Shown: positions 41,888 through 48,953 of the stretch, piece by piece
Position numbering within the stretch: the first letter of the stretch is position 1
Layout of the letters: each line of letters starts with the position of its first letter
Origin: Nocardia cyriacigeorgica
GTDB taxonomy: Bacteria > Actinomycetota > Actinomycetes > Mycobacteriales > Mycobacteriaceae
Reading direction: 5' to 3'
Length of the DNA stretch: 64,000 bases
NCBI RefSeq assembly: GCF_029868385.1
Contig: NZ_JARWNX010000058.1
Location: 62,001-126,000, forward strand
The notes under the pieces: model-generated
Databases searched by the model: none
What the model was told of the DNA's origin: nothing
What the model saw: the letters and a program-made list of their open reading frames with translations, nothing else
Made by a program: the position numbers and the translations under genes

Positions 41888-43483
41888 TCAGATCACGGTG
41901 CCGACATCACTGGCGACGAGATGATCGAGCGCGCGTTCGGCCACCGCCGCGATCGTCATCGACGGATTGCACGCGGCGGTATTGCCCGGCATCAGCGCGC
42001 CGTCGAGCACGTAGAGCCCGCGCTGGCCGAGCACCCGGCCCGCCGGATCGCAGACGCTGCCCATACTCGCGCCGCCCAGCGGATGCCAGGTGGACGGGAA
42101 GGCGGCATTGGTGTCGAGCAGCGCGGTGCCCGGGCCCGCGATGCGGTGGGCCGTCGGCCCGATGTGGTTGTCCTGGATGTGGGAATCGCCGTCGGCCGGC
42201 CAGTGCAGCACCGCCTGCTCGGTCGCGGAATCGTAGGTGAACGCGCCGCGCCCGTCGCTGACGCCGTAGCCGACCATCATGGTGCTCGTCGGATCGATCG
42301 GCATCGGCGGTATCGATGCCTGGATGAGCGTATGCGCGGCCCGTGGATCCGACCAGTTCAGACTGCCGTACACCACCGGACCGCCTTGCGCGGGACCGAA
42401 ATCCGCGACCGGGTTGTGCCATACGTAGATCCGGTCGGCGTTGGTGCCCCAGTTCTGCCCGAGACCGTCGGGCAGGTCGGGAATCAGACCCCTCGCCGCC
42501 GCCCGCACCAGCAGTGCGGTGGTGTTGAGGCTGCCAGCGGCCAGCACGAGGGCGCCGGTGGTGAGGATGATGTTCTCCTGGACGACGCCCGCGGTGTCGA
42601 TCCGATCGACGTGGACGATCCAGCGTCCGTCGGGGCCGCGTTCGATATCGGTGACCTCGTGCTGGGTCCGCACCTGCACCCGCCCGGTCGCCTCGGCCGC
42701 CGCGATATAGGTGACGTCGACGGAGTGCTTGCCGCCGTTGTTGACGCCCATCGCACCGTCACCGTTGGTGTAGGACGGCTTCATCTCCCCGCGCAGTTCG
42801 GCCAGGGCGAAGTTCCAGTCGATGGGCATCGGGATCTTCGACAGCGGCAGCCCGGCGCGACGCACATGGTCGGCGAAGACGCGCGCCGCCGCGTAGTTCG
42901 GGCTCGCGACCAGGTCGTCCGGGGCGACGGCAAGGCCGAGCATCCGCGCGACCCGCGGATAGTGGACGCGGTCCATCCTCGCCCAGTCGAGTTCGGCCGG
43001 GAAGTGCCCGGCGAACACCGCCTCGTCCGGTTGCAGCGACATGCCCTGGTAGATCAGCGAACCGCCCCCGAGCCCCGCCGCGCACAACGCCGTCATGTTC
43101 TCTCCCGGCACCGCCTCGACCAGACCGGTGTAGGGCTCGAAGGCCAGCGGCCGCCCGAACAGATTCGGGCTGGAGCGATGCCACAGGATGCGCTTGTCCG
43201 GTGCGGACGCTCTCGGGAAGGTTTCCGCGTTCGGTCCTGTCGGCCAGCGCATGCCACGTTCGAGCAGCACCACCGGCACACCGGCCTGCGCCAGCCGCAA
43301 CGCCGTCACCCCACCGCCGAACCCGGACCCGACCACCACCACCCGATGCTCCTCCCGAGTGAGCCGAACGCCATTGACCCGGGCGGCGATCCCCGGCCTC
43401 GGGTCGAAGGTCCGCACAGCGGTGAGCGCGGCACCTGCGGCCACCGCCCCGGCCAGCAGGGAGCGGCGGGAGATCACTGACAT
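41888..43483 (-). CDS. GMC-family oxidoreductase (cholesterol-oxidase-like), Tat-exported
   Basis: A 531-residue flavoprotein of the GMC/cholesterol oxidase group. The N-terminus carries a twin-arginine signal (SRRSLLAGAVAAG, residues about 5-17). The FAD motif VVVVGSGFGGGVTALRLAQA is at about 48-67, with ALCAAGLGGGSLIYQG (flavin loop, about 133-148) and the C-terminal HPLGGASMG with the conserved His, then LYVLDGALMPGNTAACNPSMTIAA. It would oxidise a sterol 3-OH or similar alcohol outside the cell. Start ATG 43483 follows GAGGAC. Two AGTAAC-type operators lie upstream. Confidence 0.88.
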   Translation of the reverse strand: MSVISRRSLLAGAVAAGAALTAVRTFDPRPGIAARVNGVRLTREEHRVVVVGSGFGGGVTALRLAQAGVPVVLLERGMRWPTGPNAETFPRASAPDKRILWHRSSPNLFGRPLAFEPYTGLVEAVPGENMTALCAAGLGGGSLIYQGMSLQPDEAVFAGHFPAELDWARMDRVHYPRVARMLGLAVAPDDLVASPNYAAARVFADHVRRAGLPLSKIPMPIDWNFALAELRGEMKPSYTNGDGAMGVNNGGKHSVDVTYIAAAEATGRVQVRTQHEVTDIERGPDGRWIVHVDRIDTAGVVQENIILTTGALVLAAGSLNTTALLVRAAARGLIPDLPDGLGQNWGTNADRIYVWHNPVADFGPAQGGPVVYGSLNWSDPRAAHTLIQASIPPMPIDPTSTMMVGYGVSDGRGAFTYDSATEQAVLHWPADGDSHIQDNHIGPTAHRIAGPGTALLDTNAAFPSTWHPLGGASMGSVCDPAGRVLGQRGLYVLDGALMPGNTAACNPSMTIAAVAERALDHLVASDVGTVI

Positions 43484-43543
43484 GGAAGTCCTCACGACGA
43501 GCCACGGGTGCTGGTCACACCTCGCAACGACGAGCCAGGCGCC

Positions 43544-43575
43544 AGTAACCCAGTTACTGAGTAGCGAAGTTACTG
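43544..43575. promoter_or_regulatory. Tandem operators upstream of the GMC oxidase
   Basis: CAGTAAC-CCA-GTTACTG (43544-43560) is a perfect inverted repeat and AGTAGC-GAA-GTTACT (43561-43575) a close imperfect copy. Centres are 16 bp apart. They lie 60-90 bp before the oxidase start. The TetR-like cognate regulator is not in view. Confidence 0.7.
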
Positions 43576-43618
43576 CACCTCCGCGTCCCCCGGGCACAAT
43601 CCGCCAGAATCCGTCCGC

Positions 43619-43677
43619 CCAGTGCTACCTCATTGCGCGGCCTTCTCGACGTTTACCTCCATGAGGTGCCACTCGCG
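43619..43677. repeat. Dispersed hairpin repeat, copy C
   Basis: AGTG..ACCTCAT and ATGAGGT..CACT pair around a loop containing GGCCTTCTCGACGTTT. Pairing is shorter than in copies A and B, but the loop core CCTTCTCGACGT and the AGGTGCCACT arm are the same. It lies upstream of the GMC oxidase and downstream of bioD. Confidence 0.65.
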
Positions 43678-43953
43678 GATCGTATGGCGGGGTGAGCGGC
43701 GGCTGGGGTCTGGCCGAATGCCCGACTGTCGTACGTGGACGCGGGCGAATCGGAGTTGACGCGGGCGGCTGTGTCGGGGCCGACGGAGGCCGGGGCGACC
43801 GAGCTGCTCGCCGGTTGTCGGCACGGGATGTGCGCGTGCACGACAACTCTGCGCAGCGGCGCCGCGTCGGCCGCCGTCGGGCGAAGTGGAATCCATCCCG
43901 CGCGGCGACATGGGGCCACCTCGCCGGATACCAGCAGGGTGCCCGCCCGGTAC
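43678..43953. other. 276-bp region with no supported gene
   Basis: It lies between hairpin copy C and the bioD stop. Frames here are low-complexity Arg/Ala/Pro sequence without domains or ribosome sites. Nothing more can be said. Confidence 0.4.
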
Positions 43954-44634
43954 TCAGGCGAGGAGGTGGCGGTGCGCCCAGGTGGGGTCGAGCCAGCTCG
44001 CGGCTGCGGCGCGGAAGTCGGTGGGTGCCCATGAGCCCGCACCGGCCGGGATGGCCCCGACCAGGTCGACGCCGGTGACGCGGGGCAGGTCGGTGCGGTT
44101 GGTTTCCATGGCCAGGTCGGGGGTTGCGGGCCAGGAGCCGATGATCAGGCCCGCGCATTCCACTCCGGCCGCATCCAGTGCGCGGGTGGTCAGTTCGGTG
44201 TGGTTGAGGGTGCCGAGGCCGGGCGCGGTGACGAGCACGACCGGGGCGGACAGTGCGACGGCCAGATCCAGCAGCGTGAACTCGCCCATGCGGACCAGCA
44301 GCCCACCCGCACCTTCGACGAGGACGGTATCGGCGCTGAGATCGCTGATGGCCGAGACGGTTTCGCCGAGGGTGAGCAGGGGCGCCCCGCATCGCCGGGC
44401 GGCGGTGTCGGGGGCCAGCGGTTCGGGGTAACGGGCCAGTTCGACCGTGCGGGTGACACCGGCGAGAGCGGCGATCGTGGCGAGATCACCGGGTTCACCC
44501 GGTGCGACACCGGTCTGCGCCGGTTTGCACACCGCGACGGTGCGCCCGGCCTCACGCGCGACCGCAGCAAGCGCGGCCGTGACGATGGTCTTACCGATAT
44601 CGGTGGATGTCCCGGTGACCAACAGCGGAGTCAT
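43954..44634 (-). CDS. bioD: Dethiobiotin synthetase
   Basis: BioD closes the ureido ring of dethiobiotin from DAPA, CO2 and ATP. The 226-residue protein shows the P-loop TGTSTDIGKTIVTA (about 7-20), VAVCKPAQTG, LVEGAGGLLVRM (about 105-116), PVVLVTAPGLGTLNHTEL and GLIIGSW. The ATG at 44634 is internal to a longer frame and gives the normal family N-terminus. It follows bioF after 79 bp and is co-oriented, so it is probably in the bioF operon under the BioQ site at 45.88 kb. Confidence 0.96.
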   Translation of the reverse strand: MTPLLVTGTSTDIGKTIVTAALAAVAREAGRTVAVCKPAQTGVAPGEPGDLATIAALAGVTRTVELARYPEPLAPDTAARRCGAPLLTLGETVSAISDLSADTVLVEGAGGLLVRMGEFTLLDLAVALSAPVVLVTAPGLGTLNHTELTTRALDAAGVECAGLIIGSWPATPDLAMETNRTDLPRVTGVDLVGAIPAGAGSWAPTDFRAAAASWLDPTWAHRHLLA

Positions 44635-44713
44635 CGATCCCCCCGCACAGCACGATCGGCGGCGCGGCGTCCCGCCGGGACCGAGTGACCGTCGAGCGCG
44701 AGCGGCACACGCC

Positions 44714-45862
44714 TCATACCGGAACCGCCGCACGCGCGTGGGTCAACACCTCGCCGAGGACCATGGCGATGGTGTCGATCTCGTCGGGAGTCAGGTTCGC
44801 TCGGGCGGTGAGTCGCAGCCGGGAGGTGCCCTCCGGTACCGAGGGCGGGCGGAAGCAGCCGACGTCGAGTCCGCGGGCCCGGCACTGCTGGGCGGCGTCG
44901 AACGCAACCTGCGCTTCGCCGAGCACTACCGAGACCACGGCCGAATCCGGCTGTGACACACCGGCGATGCGCGCGATATCGGCGGCGCGGTCCAGCACTC
45001 GCTGCGCGATACCGGGGTCGCGGCGCAGGATTCCCAGCGCGGCGCGGGCCGCGCCGACAGCGGCGGGTGCCAGCCCGGTGTCGAAGATGAAGGTGCGCGC
45101 GGCGTCGATGAGATGGGCGCGTACCCGCTCGCTCGCCAGCACGGCGCCACCTTGGGCGGCAAGGGCTTTCGACAGCGTCGCGGTGATCACCAGGTCGGGT
45201 TCCCCTGCCAGACCGGCTTCCTGCACCAGTCCGCGCCCGCCGGTACCGCGCACACCCAGGCCATGCGCCTCGTCGACGATGAGCACCGCGCCGTTGGCCC
45301 GGGTGACCCGGTGCAGTTCGGTCAGCGATGCCAGATCACCGTCGGCGCTGAAGACCGAATCGGTGAGCACGAGCGCCCGTTCCTCCGCGCGTCCGGCCAG
45401 CAGCCGATCCACGGCCGCGACATCGCGATGCGGTGCGATCTCCACCCGCGCCCGCGACAACCGGCAGGCGTCCACCAGCGACGCGTGACTGCCCGCATCG
45501 GAGACGATCAACGAGCCGCGCCCGGCCAGCGCCGTCACCGCGCCGAGGTTGGCGGCGTATCCGGAAGCGAAGACCAGCCCGGCTTCGGCGCCCACGAATT
45601 CGGCGAGTTCGGCTTCGAGTTGTTCGTGTTCGGCGGTCGTCCCGGTGACCAGTCGCGACCCGGTCGACCCCGCGCCCCACCGCCGCACGGCCGCTACCGC
45701 GCCGTCGATGACCTCCGGGTGGCGCGCCAGCCCCAGATAGTCGTTGGATGCCAGATCGATCGACGGCGACTGCGGTTCCCGCGCCCGCAACTCCCGTCGC
45801 AGCCCCGCCCCCACCCGCTCGGCAGCACGTTCGTCCAGCCAGCTCAATGGATCGGTACTCAC
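44714..45862 (-). CDS. bioF: 8-amino-7-oxononanoate synthase
   Basis: BioF condenses pimeloyl-ACP or -CoA with alanine, using PLP. At 382 residues it is full length. Visible features are SNDYLGLARHPEV (about 38-50), the GAGSTGSRLVTGTTAEHEQLE region, LIVSDAGSHASLVDACRLS, VDEAHGLGVRGTGGRG and the PLP lysine in ITATLSKALAAQGG. The GTG at 45862 is set by a -10-like TATGGT about 8 nt upstream and the BioQ operator just before it; the mRNA is probably leaderless. Confidence 0.96.
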   Translation of the reverse strand: MSTDPLSWLDERAAERVGAGLRRELRAREPQSPSIDLASNDYLGLARHPEVIDGAVAAVRRWGAGSTGSRLVTGTTAEHEQLEAELAEFVGAEAGLVFASGYAANLGAVTALAGRGSLIVSDAGSHASLVDACRLSRARVEIAPHRDVAAVDRLLAGRAEERALVLTDSVFSADGDLASLTELHRVTRANGAVLIVDEAHGLGVRGTGGRGLVQEAGLAGEPDLVITATLSKALAAQGGAVLASERVRAHLIDAARTFIFDTGLAPAAVGAARAALGILRRDPGIAQRVLDRAADIARIAGVSQPDSAVVSVVLGEAQVAFDAAQQCRARGLDVGCFRPPSVPEGTSRLRLTARANLTPDEIDTIAMVLGEVLTHARAAVPV

Positions 45863-45878
45863 AGCTGAACACCATACT

Positions 45879-45891
45879 TGAACGGCGTTCA
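45879..45891 (-). promoter_or_regulatory. BioQ operator 2 (bioF)
   Basis: TGAAC-GGC-GTTCA lies between the presumed -35 and -10 of bioF, 17 bp before its GTG. An extra half-site TGAAC is at 45866-45870. The match to the bioB and bioA sites identifies BioQ control. Confidence 0.9.
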
Positions 45892-46152
45892 GGAGGGTGA
45901 TGGGGGCCACCGGCCGCCGCGGATGCGGCCGCAGCAAATGCTGCCGCCGATACGGCAGCACGAACGCCACCGGGGCCGACGTCGTCGGCTCGGTTCGTCT
46001 CGCACCACACCCGACCGGACCAGGGGCAACGGCCGAACCGGCCGCGCGTTGATCCACCTCGCACCTACACCCGACCGGACTATGGGCCGACCCCACGTCC
46101 GCCGGGCCCGTCAGCGAATTCCACTCGGTAGCGACCAGGGCGGGTATCGGGT

Positions 46153-46623
46153 TCAAGTGCTGAACCAGCTGGGCGTATCCATCTGGAACAGATCACCCGG
46201 CGCGATTGTCCGCAGATCGGCTTCGAGCGCGGCCATCCGATCCGCGCCGAGAATCCCGGACCAGCGGGCGTGGATGCGGTCGAAGGTCTGGGCGGACTTG
46301 TCGAGGAAGTCGATCGCCTGTTCGGTGAGCGTGTAGACCTTGCGGCGCGCGTCGGCGGGGTCGTGGCCGCGCCGTAGATAGCCGAGGCGTTCGAGCGCGT
46401 CGATGTGTTTGCCCGCCGCCTGTTTGGAGATGCCGAGTGCGCGCCCGAGGTCGGCGGCGGTGCAGCCATCCGGGCCCGCGCGCCCGATGGCCTGGAAGAC
46501 GAACCCGTGCATCGGCCGCAGGCCGGGGTGGCCGCGTTCGGCCAGGTCGGCGTGCACTTCGTCGATGGCCGCACGGAAAGCGACCAGCATCCGCAGCGGC
46601 AGCTCGAAACCATCGCTTGACAT
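46153..46623 (-). CDS. MarR-family regulator (divergent to cupin)
   Basis: A 156-residue MarR-type winged-helix protein: GFVFQAIGRAGPDGCTAADLGRALGIS then KQAAGKHIDALERLGYLRRGHDPADARRKVYTLTEQ (about 40-105), with a dimerisation helix at each end. ATG 46623 is preferred over the TTG at 46632, which lies inside the operator. It is divergent from the cupin gene; two 20-bp direct repeats separate them. This pair interrupts the bioA/bioF neighbourhood and is probably unrelated to biotin. Confidence 0.87.
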   Translation of the reverse strand: MSSDGFELPLRMLVAFRAAIDEVHADLAERGHPGLRPMHGFVFQAIGRAGPDGCTAADLGRALGISKQAAGKHIDALERLGYLRRGHDPADARRKVYTLTEQAIDFLDKSAQTFDRIHARWSGILGADRMAALEADLRTIAPGDLFQMDTPSWFST

Positions 46624-46624
46624 A

Positions 46625-46665
46625 TTGGACAACCTCGTTGACTATTTGGACAACATCATTGTCTA
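46625..46665. promoter_or_regulatory. Two 20-bp operator repeats between marR and cupin
   Basis: TTGGACAACCTCGTTGACTA (46625-46644) and TTGGACAACATCATTGTCTA (46646-46665) are direct repeats 21 bp apart. The second contains a perfect GACAA-N5-TTGTC palindrome. One overlaps the region just before the marR start, consistent with autorepression. Confidence 0.8.
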
Positions 46666-46683
46666 TCTTAAGGACGAGCATCC

Positions 46684-47058
46684 ATGACCGTCATCCGACA
46701 CTCCGACACCCGCCGCACCGAAACCCCCGGCGGCATCATGACCACCCTCGCCTCCCCCACCCAGGGCGGCTCATCACTGGCGCTGTGGCGAGTCGAGATG
46801 GCGCCGGGCAAATCAGGCCCGCGCCATTACATCGACACCGAGCAGGTGTGGACCATCATCACCGGACGCGCCGACATCGACCTCGACGGCACCGCACTCG
46901 TCGCCGAAGCCGGAGACACCGCGATCCTCGCCGCCGATATCCTCCGCCAGATCACCTGCGGCCCCGAAGGTTTCACCGCCATTGTGACCGCACCGGCCGG
47001 TGCGCGCGCCAGCACTCCCGACAGCGACACCGCGATCGTCCCGCCCTGGATCGCCTGA
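46684..47058 (+). CDS. Cupin-domain protein
   Basis: A 124-residue small cupin. The two cupin motifs are PRHYIDTEQVWTIITGRADIDLDG (about 46-69) and AGDTAILAADILRQITC. The metal-ligand His count is low (one clear His), so it may bind ligand without catalysis. It begins 17 bp after the MarR operators, with AAGGACG before the ATG, and ends in a hairpin terminator. MarR-cupin pairs often respond to phenolic or oxidative stress; the substrate is not determinable. Confidence 0.8.
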   Translation: MTVIRHSDTRRTETPGGIMTTLASPTQGGSSLALWRVEMAPGKSGPRHYIDTEQVWTIITGRADIDLDGTALVAEAGDTAILAADILRQITCGPEGFTAIVTAPAGARASTPDSDTAIVPPWIA

Positions 47059-47072
47059 GACCGTGGTGCGCT

Positions 47073-47090
47073 TCGGGTCCGCGGACCCGA
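47073..47090 (+). terminator. Hairpin after the cupin gene
   Basis: TCGGGTC-CGCG-GACCCGA is a perfect 7-bp stem 15 bp past the cupin stop. Confidence 0.6.
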
Positions 47091-47195
47091 GCCGCCGAGG
47101 GCTCGCCGTCGGGTCGATCGCGTCACCCGATCCCAGACCGGCTTCGGCGTCGGATCGACTCGAAACCTATTGCCCACCACTGCAACCCACAGCGA

Positions 47196-48464
47196 TCACG
47201 CCACCCTCGCCGCGGCGAGCATCCCCGAGGTGATGGTGGCGACGTCGGCGCTGGTGCTGATGAACGGCGGCATGGTGTAGATGAGGTTGCGGAAGGGGCG
47301 CAGCCAGGCGCCAACGGAGACGGCGGCGTCGGTGGCGGCGCGCATATCGACGGGGTGGTCGAGTTCGATGACGCCGATCGCGCCGAGCACACGAACCTCG
47401 GTGACGCCAGGCAGCTCTCGCGCCGGGGCGAGGCCCGCTTCGAGTTCGCCCTCGATGCGAGGCACCTCACCGCGCCAGTCGCGCGAGAGCAGCAGTTCGG
47501 TCGAGGCGATGGCGACCGCGCAAGCCAGCGGATTGCCCATGAAGGTGGGGCCGTGCATGAGGCCACCGTGTGCGGCGCTGAGGGTTTCGGCGATCCGCTC
47601 GGTACACAGGGCGGCGGCGAGGGTGAGGTAGCCGCCGGTGAGGGCCTTGCCGACGCACATCACATCGGGCGCGACACCGGCCTGTTCGGCAGCGAAAAAC
47701 GTTCCGGTGCGGCCGAATCCGGTGGCGATCTCATCGAAGACGAGCAGTACTCCGTTGGCGTCGCACAGTCGGCGTAGCTCGGTGAGGTAGCGGGGATCAT
47801 GCCAGCGCATACCACCGGCGCCCTGCACGACCGGTTCCACGATGACGGCGGCGAGTTCATCGGCGTGCTCGGTGAGCGCGCGCTCGAGTTCGGCGACGTA
47901 GCCGGGGTCGAATTCGCGCGGCGGGGCGGGTACGAAGACCTGCTCGGCCAGGATGTCGGTCCACAGCGCGTGCATGCCACCCTCGGGGTCGCACACGCTC
48001 ATGGGGGTGAAGGTGTCGCCGTGGTAGCCGCCGCGCCAGGTGAGCAGACGCCGTTTACCGGGCCGCCCGAGCGCGCGCTGATATTGCAGGCACATCTTCA
48101 CCGCGACCTCCACCGACACCGACCCGGAGTCACAGAGGAAGACCTTGTCCAACCCGGTGGGAGTGAGCCGCACCAGCAGTTCGGTCAGCCGTGCCGCCGG
48201 TTCGTGGGTGAGCCCGCCGAACATGACATGACTCATCCGCTGCGACTGCATCAGCAGCGCCGAATCCAACACCGGATGCCGATACCCGTGCACCGCCGCC
48301 CACCAGGAACTCATCCCGTCGACCAGCTCCCGCCCATCGGCCAATGTCAGCCTGGTCCCCGACGCCGACGCCACCACCAGCGGCTCGGTCGTCGCCGGAA
48401 ACCCCCCGTACGGGTGCCAGACATGTTTCGCGTCGATGGCGGTGATCTCGTCGGGCGTCAACAT
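47196..48464 (-). CDS. bioA: Adenosylmethionine-8-amino-7-oxononanoate aminotransferase
   Basis: BioA makes DAPA from KAPA using SAM as amino donor, with PLP. The 422-residue protein shows HVWHPYGGF (about 15-23), GRELVDGMSSWWAAVHGYRHP (about 45-65), FLCDSGSVSVEVAVKM, LTWRGGYHGDTFTPMSVCDP, FDEIATGFGRTGTFFA and the PLP lysine in CVGKALTGGYLTLAA. ATG 48464 has AAGGG 8 nt upstream; a GTG one codon earlier is possible. It has its own BioQ operator and is separated from bioF by the MarR/cupin pair. Confidence 0.96.
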   Translation of the reverse strand: MLTPDEITAIDAKHVWHPYGGFPATTEPLVVASASGTRLTLADGRELVDGMSSWWAAVHGYRHPVLDSALLMQSQRMSHVMFGGLTHEPAARLTELLVRLTPTGLDKVFLCDSGSVSVEVAVKMCLQYQRALGRPGKRRLLTWRGGYHGDTFTPMSVCDPEGGMHALWTDILAEQVFVPAPPREFDPGYVAELERALTEHADELAAVIVEPVVQGAGGMRWHDPRYLTELRRLCDANGVLLVFDEIATGFGRTGTFFAAEQAGVAPDVMCVGKALTGGYLTLAAALCTERIAETLSAAHGGLMHGPTFMGNPLACAVAIASTELLLSRDWRGEVPRIEGELEAGLAPARELPGVTEVRVLGAIGVIELDHPVDMRAATDAAVSVGAWLRPFRNLIYTMPPFISTSADVATITSGMLAAARVA

Positions 48465-48520
48465 CACAGCAACCCTTCACCCAGCGGACGAACCGCCCCG
48501 ATCAGGCGGCCTTGAACACC

Positions 48521-48537
48521 GTTCAAGTTAGCATCGG
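48521..48537. promoter_or_regulatory. BioQ operator 3 (bioA)
   Basis: CTTGAAC-ACC-GTTCAAG is a 7-bp perfect inverted repeat 57 bp before bioA. It is the most symmetrical of the three biotin sites. A TAACTT -10-like element adjoins it on the minus strand. Confidence 0.9.
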
Positions 48538-48953
48538 ACCTGCGGACGCCACCACGCCGGGACGAGCCGTCGCCGCGACCGGCTCCCGCAGGGTCTGCAC
48601 GAATGGGATCGACACCGATGCCGATGACCCGGTGCGCGCCCACCCTGCGCCGCGCCACAACACCCGGCCGACGACCCCGGAGGTCGTCCTGCACTACGGC
48701 ACCCCGGCCGACGATCGCACCACCACAGCCCTTCATGCTGCACGCACCAGCCCACGCCGTCCGCGAGCCCCTGCATTGGACGTACCGACGACGACGCCAC
48801 ATCCGGCGCCACCGCGAACACGCACCCCTACCGGTAGGCGCACCGAGCGCCTCGCGTATCGCCGCCGAGTGCGGGCCTCTACCGCACACCGCCCGCCCAC
48901 TCAACGCGCAGGGCCGCAGCGGCGGCACAGTAACGCCGGTTAGGGTCGTTGCC
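48538..48953. other. 416-bp intergenic region between bioA and glgX
   Basis: It holds the bioA promoter on the left. TAGGGT at 48941-48946 is a likely -10 for glgX. The middle is Pro/Arg/Thr-coding low-complexity sequence in all frames and I find no gene in it. Confidence 0.5.

Noticed and set aside
48538..48953. Protein gene in the bioA-glgX gap
   Set aside because: All frames are Arg/Pro/Thr low-complexity with no ribosome site; a glgX -10 box explains the right end.
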